Assembly: GCA_039583875.1 (NCBI GenBank)
Contig: CM077149.1
Span: forward strand, 27,293,194-27,357,193
From: Platanthera guangdongensis
Taxonomy: Eukaryota > Streptophyta > Magnoliopsida > Asparagales > Orchidaceae
Direction of reading: 5' to 3'
DNA length: 64,000 nucleotides
A program made the translations under genes and the position numbers. The notes under the pieces were generated by a model that saw only the letters and a list, made by a program, of their open reading frames with translations, was not told the DNA's origin and did no database searches. This document shows, in pieces, positions 9,406 through 20,386 of the stretch (positions are counted from its first letter, which is position 1; every line of letters starts with the position of its first letter).

Positions 9406-10354
9406 GTGTCGACACCCAGAGGGAAAGTGTTGACACTTAAGAAGGCTTGTGTCGACACCCAGACAAGCAGTATCGACACTTGGAGTCATTGTGTCGACAC
9501 CTGGGATGCAGAGTCGACACCAGACAGAAAGTGTCGACACTTGGAGCTGTGTCGACACTCAGTGAAGAAAAGTGTAGACAGAAAGTGTCGACACAAGGAG
9601 CTGTGTCGACACCCAGTGAAGCTGAGTCTACACCAGAAAGTGTCGACACTTGGAGCTGTATTGACACTCAGCAAAAGTCTGCAGAGACTAAGTACAAGTG
9701 TCGACAATCAACACAATGTGTCGACACTAAGCAGAAGAGTCAGCACTTGAAGTAAGTGTCGACACTCAACATAATGTGTCGACACTCAACAGAAGAGTCA
9801 GCATTTGAAGTATGTGTCGACACCCAGAACAATGTGTCGACACACAGCTGAAGACTCAACACTTGAAGAAAGTGTCGACACAAGGAGCTGTGTCTACACT
9901 TAGTAAAGAACAGAATTATCAACAAAATATTCTAAGTACAAGTGTCGACACTAAGGGAATGTGTCGACACTCAGTTGAAGTCTCAACAGAAGAATCAAGT
10001 GTCGACACAAGGAGCTGTGTCGACACTTAGCAAGAAGCAACATAGAAGACTATGTGTCGACACCAAGAAGCAGTGTCGACACTTAACAGATTCAACATAA
10101 GAAGTTGTGTCGACACAAAGGAGATGTGTCGACACTTAGAAGAATTCAGCAAAAGCTAGAAGAACAAGTACTTGTGTCGACACTCAATTTCAGTGTCGAC
10201 ACTCAATTTCAGTGTCGACACATGAAGAAGAATCTGTGTCGAGACATACAAGAAGTTGTGTCGACACCTTGTAGACTTGTGTCGACACTTACACAGCATG
10301 TGTCGAGACTTGGACTATAAGTGTCGACACTTAAAGACAGAAAGTCTCGACACT
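9406..10354. repeat. GTGTCGACAC palindrome array, 5' LTR
   Basis: About two dozen exact copies of the 10-bp palindrome GTGTCGACAC plus about ten one-base variants (GTGTCGAGAC, GTGTCTACAC, GTATCGACAC) are spaced mostly 20-40 bp apart. Intervening sequence is A-rich and only loosely repeated (for example AAGGAGCT, AACACTTGAAG). The array ends about 130 bp before the TATA box. Confidence 0.92.
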
Positions 10355-10486
10355 ATCAGACAGTTAGAGATTTTCAAGAAATGACTAGATGACTTGACAG
10401 CTGCCGTTCCAGCCGGTCTACAGCACCTGTCAGAGATATCAGAAGTCAGTTATGGACCGGACCAGCCGGTTACCATGAAGAAGGCC

Positions 10487-10494
10487 TATAAATA
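10487..10494 (+). promoter_or_regulatory. TATA box, Copia-2 5' LTR
   Basis: TATAAATA within GCCTATAAATAGGC lies after the palindrome array; the same sequence is at 21594-21601 in the 3' LTR. It is the likely start region for full-length transcripts. Confidence 0.7.
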
Positions 10495-11344
10495 GGCACC
10501 TACAGTTTACAGAAACTGTTGTTCAGAGTTGATCAACTGGTTCAGATTATTGTTGAACAAGTCAATGAAGTGGTACACAAAGTATCAACACAAGAAGATC
10601 TTGCAGTCCAAGTGCAGATCTAAGAAGTTGGAGAGAGAGGGCTCCATCCAAGAAATCAGCCTCTGGAACTAGGCTGAGAAGAAGGATTCAGATTCATTCT
10701 GGATCTTAAGTGGCAGAGGTCAAGGAACTACTGCAGGAGGATTCAGTCTTATTCAGTTCTACTCAAGAAGCTTTGAAGAAAGCTAAGTTAGATTGAATCC
10801 AGCTGAGTTCTTCCAAGAACTCATCAAGAAACTCTCAACTCCCCTCTTTTATTTCTGAGTTGTTGAGTCAATATTTGTAATACATTTTTATCTTGTAGGA
10901 TCCTTTGGATCTGAGTGAATTGTAAGCCTATAATTATAAAGGCTGAGGGTAGGGCTTGAGAGCCTAAGTGTAGGAGATTGAGATCTCTGAGTGTAGGCCT
11001 TGTTGGCTGAGTGTAGGCCTTGGTTGGCTGAGTGTAGGCATTGGTTGGCTGAGTGTAGGCCTTGATTGGCTGAGTGTAGGCTTTGGTATAAAGCTGAGTT
11101 GTAAGGCTTTGGGCCTGAGGTGTAGGAACCAATTTGGGTTCTGAGACAGTGGAGGAGTTTAGCCGAATCTAGTACACTGCTAGATAGGCGAAGGGGGAAA
11201 GTGGATGTACCCATATCTTGGGGAACCACTATAAACCACTGTGTATGTTGTGCTGTGATTATTGCTGTGTTTGCTGTGATAGAATAAGTTAGAAAGCTGT
11301 GTTATAAACCGTTAGCTGCCATTAAAGTTTAAAAAGGATTAGGT

Positions 11345-11374
11345 CACCTATTCACCCCCCCCCCCCTCTAGGTG
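11345..11374 (+). other. U5 hairpin with C-rich loop (Copia-2)
   Basis: CACCTA (11345-11350) pairs with TAGGTG (11369-11374) around an 18-nt loop of TTCA, C-tract and TC. The 3' LTR has the same structure at 22461-22492, with a C-tract two bases longer. Confidence 0.7.
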
Positions 11375-11396
11375 TTTAGGTACCATATCTTTCAAG

Positions 11397-11408
11397 TGGT
11401 ATCAGAGG
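11397..11408 (+). other. Primer binding site, Copia-2
   Basis: TGGTATCAGAGG, two bases after the LTR end, is complementary to initiator tRNA-Met over 11 bases. Confidence 0.88.
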
Positions 11409-11510
11409 GAGGTTCCTCAAAACAAGGACTAACAGTCTGAGGAGATCCTGTTTGGCAGATTCAGTGTGCTGCAAAATACAGATTCAAGAAATTCAAGAAA
11501 ATCAAGAAAC

Positions 11511-12209
11511 ATGGGTTCTTCTGAGAATCACAAGGAATTGGGTTCCATGAAATTACCCATATGCAGGAAAGAGATCTTTGGGATCTGGAAGGAAAGGGTA
11601 AGGCTGTTTATGGAGGCCTCACACCCTAGAATCTACATCACAGTAAAGGAAGGGCCTTATGTGCCAATGAAGATTTCAGTTCTAGATGCAAATCAGAGAA
11701 CCCCAAAGGATTTCTCTGAGATGACTAAGGATGAGATTGTCCTAGCTACCATGGACAAGAGGGCACAAAACATAATAGTGAGTGCCATTGATGATGCAAC
11801 TTTTCAGAATCTTATACATTGTAAGACAGCCAAGGAGATGTGGGACACTCTTATAGTGTATATGGAAGGATCTGAAGAAGTCAGACAAGATAGAAAATCC
11901 TTGCTAAATCAGGAGTATGAAAACTTTAGACAAGGTAAAGGTGATTGCATAACTGAGTGCTACAAGAAGTTCTACAGAATAGTTAATGAACTCATGTCTT
12001 ATGGAAGAGAGTTCAGTAACTATGAACTAAATGATAAGTTCTTAAGGTCCCTAACCAAAGATTGGGACACAAAGATCTGTGCCATTAGAGAAATGGCTAA
12101 GTTGGGGGAAATTCCTCCTCCTACACTGTTTGGCAAGTTATTGTCATATGAGATGCAGTTGACTGTGAGAAAAGAGGAGGGGAAATCAACAAGGACTGAG
12201 CACAAATAA
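11511..12209 (+). CDS. gag: Copia-2 Gag, N-terminal part
   Basis: This is the UBN2-type Gag, the structural protein of the cytoplasmic particle. The start at 11511 (MGSSENHKELG) matches the Copia-1 start; a longer frame opens at 11466. Conserved blocks are IWKERVRLFMEAS, MDKRAQNIIVSAID, CKTAKEMWDTLIVYMEG and LFGKLLSYEMQL. The frame meets TAA at 12207-12209, but the same frame continues directly into the zinc-knuckle part, so the stop is an internal lesion (or possibly read through). Spacing from PBS to ATG is about 100 bp. Confidence 0.85.
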   Translation: MGSSENHKELGSMKLPICRKEIFGIWKERVRLFMEASHPRIYITVKEGPYVPMKISVLDANQRTPKDFSEMTKDEIVLATMDKRAQNIIVSAIDDATFQNLIHCKTAKEMWDTLIVYMEGSEEVRQDRKSLLNQEYENFRQGKGDCITECYKKFYRIVNELMSYGREFSNYELNDKFLRSLTKDWDTKICAIREMAKLGEIPPPTLFGKLLSYEMQLTVRKEEGKSTRTEHK

Positions 12210-13556
12210 AGAACTGTTGCTTTCAAGACAGAAGTTCCCAAAAAGTGCAGGAATAAGTCATCAACTCCACCTCCAGAGGTAGTTGAATCAGAATCAGATG
12301 ATTCAGTTGGCACAAAGACTGAGAGCAGTGAAAGTGATGAAGACTTTGTTGCCTTCACTAGACACTTTCAGAAATTCTTGAAGAAGAAACAATGGAGGTC
12401 AAGACCTTCTTCTTCAAAGGGAAAGGAAGTCTTTTATCAGGAGAAAAAGCCTTCAAAGAAAGACAGGAAGAGGACAAAGTCAAGCAAGGCAACTGGATCT
12501 AAGATAGTGTGCTATTGCTGCAATAGACAGGGCCATGTTATTGCAGATTGTCCAGAGAAGAGAAAGGAATCTAGTGACAGGAAAAAGACTCACTACAAAG
12601 GCAAGAAGGAAAAGTCTTTAGTAGCCAAGAAAGAGAAGACTCTATCAGACATTTCTTCTTCAGAATCTGAGTCTGATGTTGAATCCTACATAGGGCTGTT
12701 TGCTGAAGAAGAAGAAGAGGAAGAATTCATGCAGTTAATGGAGTCTATTTATGAACAAGAAGACAGTCAATGCCAAGGGCTAATGGCTTTGACAGAGAGT
12801 GCCAAAATCCTGGAGCACCCAGGACCCAGTCAGGTACAAAGTTCAAGTTTAAATTCAGTTTCTTGTTCTAGTTCAGATTCAGATTCTTCTTCATCAAGTG
12901 ATGAGAATGTATCTGAGTCTGAGGATGATATTCATCAGCTTATAGATGAATATAAGGTGCTATTGCAGGCTTACAAGAAAAGCAAATCCCTTGCCAAAAG
13001 TCAGGCAAAGGAAATTGCTGATCTTAAAGCTGCAGCAACAGATTTTGAGAAGTCTTTTGATCAAAAACTCAATGAGATAGCCAGGTTGAAGCACATAACA
13101 GTGATTCAAATGGGTACTATATCATTTAAAAATGATCAAATCAAGAGTCTGGAGAGCAATCTTCAGAAAGAGAGAGAGCTTGTTGCTAGGTTTTCTAAAC
13201 CTAAGTCAGTGCTACCTTTAATTGATGAATTTGTTCATCATAAAGGCAAGGCTGGACTGGGCTTTATAAGACCTGCAGGGACTGAACAGTCCAAGTCTAA
13301 GTCCAAGGGCAAAGCCCCAACATTCAACAAGCCTGCTGTAGACAAGACAGCCAAGGCAGTACCTAAGCAAAGGTACAACAAGTTTGAATGTTGGTGTTGT
13401 GGCAAAGTTGGCCATTTTGCAGTGGACTGTTGGCACAATGTCAGTGCCAAAGTGAGTACCAAACTACCTGTTGGAAAGCCAGAGGGTAGCTTTGTCAGAT
13501 TGCAAACTAACAAGTACCAAGGACCCAAGAATTCTTTGGGTTCTAAGGTTCATTAA
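12210..13556 (+). CDS. gag: Copia-2 Gag, C-terminal part with two zinc knuckles
   Basis: This continues in the gag frame; the first ATG is at 12378. It has a Lys/Ser-rich stretch, a CCHC zinc knuckle [14 protein letters not shown] (about 12513-12554), an acidic Ser-rich region, a predicted coiled coil (about residues 180-275 counted from 12378), and a second knuckle [14 protein letters not shown] (about 13388-13429). Zinc knuckles bind the genomic RNA during packaging. The frame ends in TAA at 13554-13556, and protease starts in the +1 frame just after. Copia-3 shows the same gag/pol frame change at the same site. Confidence 0.82.
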   Translation, partial: RTVAFKTEVPKKCRNKSSTPPPEVVESESDDSVGTKTESSESDEDFVAFTRHFQKFLKKKQWRSRPSSSKGKEVFYQEKKPSKKDRKRTKSSKATGSKIVCYCCNRQGHVIADCPEKRKESSDRKKTHYKGKKEKSLVAKKEKTLSDISSSESESDVESYIGLFAEEEEEEEFMQLMESIYEQEDSQCQGLMALTESAKILEHPGPSQVQSSSLNSVSCSSSDSDSSSSSDENVSESEDDIHQLIDEYKVLLQAYKKSKSLAKSQAKEIADLKAAATDFEKSFDQKLNEIARLKHITVIQMGTISFKNDQIKSLESNLQKERELVARFSKPKSVLPLIDEFVHHKGKAGLGFIRPAGTEQSKSKSKGKAPTFNKPAVDKTAKAVPKQRYNKFECWCCGKVGHFAVDCWHNVSAKVSTKLPVGKPEGSFVRLQTNKYQGPKNSLGSKVH

Positions 13557-15732
13557 ATATGTTTTGCAGGTGAGTCCAAGTGGCCATACCCCAACATGGT
13601 ACTTGGACATTGGATGTTCCAGATATATGACTGGAACAAGGGGACTGCCAAAGGACTACATACCAATCAAAGATGGTCCAAAGGTTACCTTTGGTGGTTT
13701 TGAAAAAGGAATCATCAAAGGATTTGGTAACATTTCTACAAACTTAGTTACCATTACTCAAGTGGCTTATGTTAAAGGGTTGAAACACAACCTAATAAGT
13801 ATAAGTCAATTAAGTGATGTAGGGTATGACATCTCATTTGTTAAAAATGGTTGTCATATCATGAGGTCAAGTGATCAAGAGATCATTTTGACAGGTTATA
13901 GGAAAAGGAATGTCTACTGCCTAGACATTATGATTGAGAACAATGGTTCTCCAGTTTGTCTTGTAGCTGATGAGACAGTCTCTCATTGTGTCAAATGGCA
14001 CAAGAGGCTAGCCCATCTTAACTACAAGACTATTGGAAAACTCTTTAGCAAAGAGTTAGTGAGGAATGGTCCTCAAGTTAAGTGTGTCAAATATGGTATT
14101 TGCTCAGCTTGTCAAAAGGGCAAGCAGACTAAATCCACCTTTAGAAGCATAGAAAACAAAGATGCTGTGAGGTGTTTGTACCTCTTGCATATGGATCTCT
14201 TTGGTCCAATGCCAGTTCACAGCTTAGGTAGGAAGGTCTATACCCTTGTAGTTGTAGATGATTACTCAAGGTTTTCCTGGGTGTTCTTCTTAAGGCAGAA
14301 ATCTGAAACACCTAGTGTCTTCTATAGCTTTGTTAAGCAAATTCAGAATGAACTAAATAGTACAGTGGTCAAGATTAGAAGTGACCATGGTACTGAGTTT
14401 CAGTCTGAAAGCATGACAAAACTATGTGAAGACTTTGGGATATTTCAAGAATTCTCTTCACCTAGAACACCTCAGCAAAATGGCATTGCTGAGAGGAAAA
14501 ATAGGATCTTGATAGAGGCTGGTAGAACCCTATTAAGTGATACATCACTGCCAGAATATTTCTGGGCTGAAGCAGTTAACACTGCATGCCATGTTATAAA
14601 TAGGGCTACCATCACTAAAGGACTTAACAAGACCCCCTATGAAGTTATGAAAGGCAGGAAACCAAACCTATCATATTTCAGGATCTTTGGTTGCAAATGC
14701 TTCATACTTAACAATGGGAAGTCTTACTTAACTAAGTTTGCTGCCAAGTCCCAAGAGGGAATTTTTGTTGGGTACAACAATAATAGTAAGGCTTATAGAG
14801 TCTATAACTTGTCTACACAAGTTGTAGAAGAATCTGTGCATGTAGTTTTTGATGAGACTAAACTTATTAACAATGAGTTGTCTAGTACTGTATGCAGCCC
14901 CACAGGTTTATCAAAGAAAATGGACAAGCTTACTATAGAAGAAGTGCCTACTGCAAGACAGCAAGGAGAGGAGAGTAGCTGTTGTCCAGGGGGAGAACTA
15001 CATGTGCCAATTGCTGAAGAAATACAAGGAATACAGCATGATGGAGATGCTGAATTGGTTCAACCAGAAGTAAGAATGCCTCCAGCCAACAGGCATCTTA
15101 GAGATCATCCAGTAGAGCTGATTATTGGAGATCCAAGACAAGGAGTTCAAACCAGGAGTAGAAACATGAATGCAGCAATCTACTCCAGCTTTCTGTCACA
15201 AGTTGAACCTAAGAAATTTGAAGAAGCAATACTGGATCCACAATGGACTGAAGCAATGCAAGAAGAGCTTAATCAGTTCAAGAGGTGCAAGGTTTGGGAA
15301 CTTGTTCCTAAACCTAAAGACCACAATGTAATAGGAACTAAGTGGATCTACAGGAATAAGATGGATGAACAAGGGGTAATCATTAAGAATAAGGCTAGAC
15401 TGGTTGCTAAAGGATATAGGCAAGAAGAAGGTATTGACTTTGATCAAACCTTTGCTCCAGTAGCCAGACTGGAAGCCATAAGGATGTTCTTAGCCTATGC
15501 AACCTATCAAGGATTCAAGGTTTACCAGATGGATGTCAAGTCAGCATTCCTAAATGGTAATCTTAAAGAAGAAGTCTATGTGGAGCAGCCTGCAGGTTTT
15601 GTTGATCCAACTCTACCTCATCATGTCTATAGACTTAGGAAAGCTTTATATGGGTTAAAGCAAGCCCCAGGGCTTGGTATGAAACCCTATCTAGTTTCCT
15701 CATTGAGAACAAGTTCTCAAGGGGGAAAATAG
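13557..15732 (+). pseudogene. pol: Copia-2 Pol: protease, integrase, RT start
   Basis: The frame is open from 13471, but Pol-like sequence begins after the gag stop. Protease: [14 protein letters not shown] near 13600, where the usual D-S/T-G reads D-I-G. Integrase: [13 protein letters not shown]...CSACQ zinc region (about 13999-14115), MDLFGP, SDHGTEF and [15 protein letters not shown] (core, 14190-14520). [26 protein letters not shown] and [12 protein letters not shown] (15240-15560). A single-base deletion near 15668, within KQAP(RAWY), shifts the frame, which then stops at 15732; RT continues in the next frame. Otherwise all domains are present. Confidence 0.85.
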
Positions 15733-16732
15733 ATAAGACTCTATTCCTTAGGGAATCTAGAGGCAAAGTCATACTAGTCCAAATATATGTAGATGACATT
15801 ATATTTGGGTCTACTGAAAGCAGCCTTTGCAAAAAGTTTGCAAAACTTATGCAAGGTCAGTTTGAAATGAGTAGTATGGGGGAGCTGAAGTTTTTCTTGG
15901 GTCTCCAAGTTAAACAGACTGAGAGTGGTTTGTCCATTTGTCAGTCAAAGTTCACCCTATAACTCATGAGGAAATATGATATGGATTCATCCAGCACCAT
16001 GAAGACTCCTATGGGGTCAAGTATGTCTCTTAGCAAGGATGATGCAGGGAAACCTGTAGATGAAACCTTGTATAGAGGGATAGTTGGCTCCCTATTATAC
16101 TTGACTGCTAGTAGACCAGACATTATGTATGCTACATGTGTTTGTGCAAGGTATCAAGCCTGCCCTAAAGAGTCTCATTTGACTACAGTCAAGAGAATAT
16201 TGAGATATCTAAAGGGCACTCCCTATCTAGGCCTCTGGTACCCTAGGAATGGAGATTTTGATCTAACAGGTTATTCAGATGCAGACTTTGCAGGATGCAA
16301 AGAGGATAGAAAGAGCACTACTGGAATCTGTCAATTCCTAGGTGGGAGACTAATTTCATGGAGTAGCAAAAAGCAAACCAGTGTGGCTATCTCCACAGCT
16401 GAGTCAGAGTATGTGGCTGCAGGAAGTTGCTGTGCTCAACTTCTGTGGATTCAACATCAGCTAGAGGACTATGGATTTCAGGTAAGTAGAACTTCACTTT
16501 TATGTGATTCTACAAGTGCTATTTCAATAGCTAATAACCCTGTATCTCATAGTAGAACAAAACATATTGAGATTAAATATCATTTTCTTAGGGAGCATGT
16601 AGAAAGAGAAGATATTTTATTAGAATATGTTAAAAACAGATGAACAAGTAGCTGATATATTTACTAAGCCACTAGAAGAAGGTAAGTTCAATAGATTCAA
16701 AATTGAACTAGGAATGATAAACTTAGAGTAAG
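15733..16732 (+). pseudogene. pol: Copia-2 Pol: RT end and RNase H
   Basis: After the frameshift the RT catalytic motif YVDDIIFGS is at about 15787-15813, followed by MGELKFFLGLQVKQ. A TAA near 15960-15962 precedes the open frame 15966-16643. RNase H shows the copia signature TGYSDADFAGC, KSTTGICQFLG, STAESEYVAA, CDSTSAISIANNP and KHIEIKYHFLRE. A one-base insertion in an A-run near 16635 shifts the final part (expected VADIFTKPLEE), which ends about 16732 (IELGMINLE, then TAA). Confidence 0.85.
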
Positions 16733-16763
16733 TTTATAGATTTGAAAATGACTAAGTAAAAAG

Positions 16764-17214
16764 GTGTCGACACATAGACAAGTCTATGTCGACACAGAAT
16801 AGTGGTGTCGACACTTCAGGAAAAAGGTGTCGACACATCTAGGATGTTGGTGTCGACACTTCAGAATATTGGTGTCAACACATGTCAAGTAGGTGTCGAC
16901 ACTTCCAATGTGGTGTCGACACTTAAGTTTTACTCAGAATTTTCTAAGTAAAGTCTCGACAATGTGTCGAGATATGTTATGTCGACACATAACCAAGTGT
17001 CGACACATAAAATCTGTTGACTAAACTTATGTCGACACATATGTGTCGAGACATTATAAGTCAGTGTCAACACTTATAGCCTGTGTCGACACATTTTAAG
17101 TTAGCTGTCCCGCCTGTTCATCTTCAAAATCAGAAAGGTATAAATAGGGTTCTGTCTTTTTTTGTCGACACGCTTTCAAAGTTTCGAGACCAAAACTACT
17201 GTGTCGACACCCCT
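16764..17214. repeat. Internal GTGTCGACAC array before the extra ORF
   Basis: About nine exact GTGTCGACAC copies and a dozen variants (ATGTCGACAC, GTGTCGAGAC, GTGTCAACAC) fill the gap between pol and the extra ORF. It is the same motif family as in the LTR, in non-LTR flanking sequence. A TATA box (17139) lies inside its 3' end. Confidence 0.88.
17139..17146 (+). promoter_or_regulatory. Candidate internal promoter (TATA box) for the extra ORF
   Basis: TATAAATA within GGTATAAATAGGG lies 98 bp before the ORF ATG at 17245 and just after the internal palindrome array. The same order (array, TATAAATAGG, untranslated region) is found in the LTR promoter. Promoter function is inferred. Confidence 0.6.
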
Positions 17215-17244
17215 CTTTTCTAAAGACAAATTCTACAAAACCTA

Positions 17245-20085
17245 ATGGCACCTAAGCTTGAGGAGAACGTTAACGAAGGCTATGAGCTTGTGCGCGGCGC
17301 GTTCGACGATGCAGATCAAGAAATCAGGTTGGTAGTAATCCTAGTCGCCGATTCTGGATTAGAGTAATTAGTTTCAGAACCAACTAAGATATGGAAGAAG
17401 GAGGTGCTTGAATTCCTTAATGGAGCTGAAGTAGATGAATCTGGATACAGAATCAAATCCAGAGTTCATGGAACTAAGGTCAAGGTTTCACCTAAAAATC
17501 TGAGGAAGGTACTCCAGCTACCTAAAATTCAAGATGAAGAAGAAGTTACTGCTACCAAGACCAGGGAAGCTTTAACCTGGTGTGGACTTGATCCAAAGAT
17601 GAAGATTGGTTCTGTATTTAACAGAAAAGGCATGAATAATCAAGGAAAGTTCATGTCTGAGATTGTGGGAAAGGTCTTACTCAGCAAACCTGGAGGGCAT
17701 GACAGAGTGTCTGTCTATATGTTTGGAATCATGACAAGGATCATATTCACTCTGAAAACAGACTGGTCAATAGTGGTTTATGAGAAGATTAAGGAGAGCT
17801 TGAATAAGCCCAATCTGGGCAGGATCTTAAGTCTCTACCTAGCTGGTACCATACCAGAGGTAATGAATACTGCTGCAGGCAGCAAGATAAATCACATGAG
17901 GAAGATGGATCAAATGATCTTTTCTAGATGGGACAGGGTGTTGTCCAAGGAAATGCCAACCCCTGAGAAGGCAGTTACTGAAAAGGAGCTTCCTCCAAAG
18001 AAAAAGAGAAAAACTACTCAGGTGGCACAAGTGTCCTCCAGCAGTTCTGGGAGTGAAGAACATGTTGTTTTCACTCCTGATGATCAAGAGGAAGAGCCTG
18101 TAGTGAAGTCTCCTGCTCCTCCAGCTGATGCTGAGATCCAGGGGGAGCTGCCTCCAGCTAGCCCCATCCACAGGGATCAAAGCCAGGGGGAGCCTCCAGT
18201 TATAGAAGCACCATCTACACTGGACAGTGAGCAAGCCACAACCATCATTCAAGAGGTACTCACTGACCTAAAAACTTTAGAATATCTTATAGAAGATGCT
18301 TATTTGTCTGGTGTTCCTCAGCAAACTCAGCTGAATAGTCAAGTTCCAGATGTTGTTATAGAAGACACATCTGCTGTACAAGAAGAGATTCCTGATCCTG
18401 TGGTTGAAGAACCAAGAACTTCTTCAGCTCCTTCATCACAAGAATTCACAATGGAAGACTTGTTCCTAAATCTGGATCAAGCAGATTTTGACAAGGAAAT
18501 TGATGCTGCTGAAGGAGAGAATGCTGCTGCTAAGGGGGAGCAAATGCAAGATCTGGAAGAGCCTATAAGGCAAGAAACTGAGAAGGCACAAAATGTGCAA
18601 GCTGATAAGCCTCAAAGCCCTAAGGATAGGGTTGATATTTCCAGCACATCTGCCTCTGAAGATGAGGAGACTGCAAGGGCAAGGAAAAAGAAACTCTATG
18701 TATTCAAGAGAAGGAGCCAGAGTTACAAGAAGGCTCTGCAAACTGTAGCCCCACAGCCTATAGTTCAACAAGCTCCAACTGTTGATTATAGTGCTTTACT
18801 GATTGCATTGCAGATTAAAATGGATGAACAAAGAAAAGCCATAGAGGCTTATGTTGATGCAGGGCACAGATCATTACAGTTTGATCTTGCCCAAGATATA
18901 AAGTCTATAAGGTTTGAAATGAACCTTAACAAAAAGAAAATGACTGATTGCTTCCACAAAGGTGGAAATGCAGTGGTGTATTTGGCAACACACCAGGAGA
19001 AGATAAAGGCACAGGTAGATGATATAGCATTGAAACAAGGATATGTTCTTGAGAATCAATTAAGAATGAATGACAATTTGACTGAATCCCACAATGCTAT
19101 TGTCACTGAATTAAAGAATAAGGCTGCTGAACCTTCTACATCTACTGATGCTGCTAAAGCTGATTTTGATAAAGTATTTCAAGAGGAAATTTCTGCTGTA
19201 AAGACTGCAATCCAAGCCTCCCAGAAAGCCATCTCTAAACAACTTACAAAGCTCAAACCTTACTTTAAAGAAGGAATCAGATACTTGGATGCTCAAATTA
19301 GATTTCAAAAGGATGATGTCAGAGATCACATGGCCAGAGAAGTCATAAAGGGGGAGAGAGTGTTAGTCAAGGCAAGTTCTGATCATGCAAAATGGATCTC
19401 AAATTCAATCAGGGCTACACTTGGATACCCTCCTCTGTGTGATGACCAAGATGTTGCTGAATCAGGCATTAACCCTGCTTATTTTGGAGGTGAGCAACCA
19501 GAAGTAGCTCAGGTCATTTATCCACCTCCAGACTTTGAAATGATTCAAGCAGATGTGAGCACAATGTATAGCCCACTTGAGGGCAAGGACAATGTCCATA
19601 TTGAAAAGGTTGTTCAACCTATATCTGAAGCCATGCAAGAGGCATTACAGAAAGAAGAAGAGACAAGGTTGTCAAAGAAGAGGTTTAGGGAACAAGCAGA
19701 ACAAAGGCCAGACTTTGAACAGTGGAGCCCTACCTCTAGGAATATAATATTAACTGCCTGGAAAGCTGCCAAGGACAATACTCATGACAGGAACAAGTGG
19801 TTCTCTGAAGCTGAATGGAGAAAACATGAAATAAGACAAGAGGTCATTGTTCAATTCAGAAGGAAGGCAAAGATGGGAAAGCTACCTCCTACTGCAGTGG
19901 AGCCTAGCAAGTACTTCCCCAAGCCATATCACTATTTTGAGAGGCAGAAGATCAAGGCAGAAGAACTCAAAAAGAAAGATCTAAAAGGCAAGAAGCCTGC
20001 TGATACTGAAACTGTTGAAGCCCCTGTCAAACCTCAAGTCCAAGCTGGCAAAGGCATAGTAATTAAGGAGCCAGAGCAGAAATAG
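17245..20085 (+). CDS. Extra ORF after pol in Copia-2 (function unknown)
   Basis: The ORF lies where SIRE-like elements carry an envelope-like or other third ORF. The ATG at 17245 is followed in frame by TAA (17365-17367); the long frame continues (893 codons from 17404). N-terminal residues 1-180 (from 17404) resemble the 'putative plant transposon protein' domain of plant annotations (from memory) and match the Copia-3 extra ORF at VGKVLLSKPGGHD. Then come an acidic, Pro/Ser-rich disordered region with PKKKRK (17995-18012, residues 198-203, an SV40-type nuclear localisation motif), a basic patch (RARKKKLYVFKRR), a long coiled-coil-like region (about 480-640) and a basic C-terminus (WSPTSRNIILTAWKAAKD; many K/R). 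I see no signal peptide or membrane segment, which argues against an envelope protein. Function is not known. Confidence 0.8.
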
Positions 20086-20372
20086 ATTAAGAGTTTTCTA
20101 TAAGTTTATGTTGTAATCTTTTGGATGTAACACATTTAGTAAACTTCTGAAAATGTATAAGACAGATATTAGAACAATATATGATCAATATATTTCATGA
20201 TTGTTCTGTGAATGTGTCTATTTCTTACTTGTTCTGAAATGATGAATGTGTATACATGTGTGAATTAATACATGTTTATGTTTACCCTGCTGTACTTTAT
20301 CCTGCTTTACATCATTTTGTAATTTTTAATTATGAATGGTGTATATCATTGACTAGGGGTTATGACTTCTCC
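20086..20372 (+). other. Non-coding spacer after the extra ORF
   Basis: This AT-rich stretch between the stop codon and the polypurine tract has no gene-like features. It probably acts as 3' untranslated sequence. Confidence 0.6.
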
Positions 20373-20386
20373 AAATAGGGGGAGAT
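20373..20386 (+). other. Polypurine tract, Copia-2
   Basis: AAATAGGGGGAGAT immediately precedes the 3' LTR. It is the usual copia plus-strand primer sequence. Confidence 0.85.

Larger units (their letters stand above)
9261..11394 (+). repeat. Copia-2 5' LTR
   Basis: The LTR starts TGTTGGGTACATTGG and ends ATCTTTCA. In order it holds the GTGTCGACAC array (9406-10354), a TATA box (10487), a GGCTGAGTGTAGGCCTTG minisatellite (about 10985-11090) and a C-loop hairpin (11345-11374). Open frames within the array (9364-10320, both strands) reflect the repeats and not coding. Confidence 0.92.

Noticed and set aside
9406..10320. CRISPR-like appearance of regularly recurring GTGTCGACAC
   Set aside because: The repeat is only 10 bp and palindromic, spacing is irregular, variants are common, the spacers are related to each other, and it lies in a plant LTR present in two copies.
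9364..10320. Open frames rich in VDT/STL/CRH
   Set aside because: They are translations of the GTGTCGACAC array in different frames, repeated in the 3' LTR.
17245..20085. Calling the extra ORF an envelope gene
   Set aside because: Its position matches the env-like ORF of some SIRE elements, but there is no signal peptide or membrane helix, and it has an NLS-like motif.
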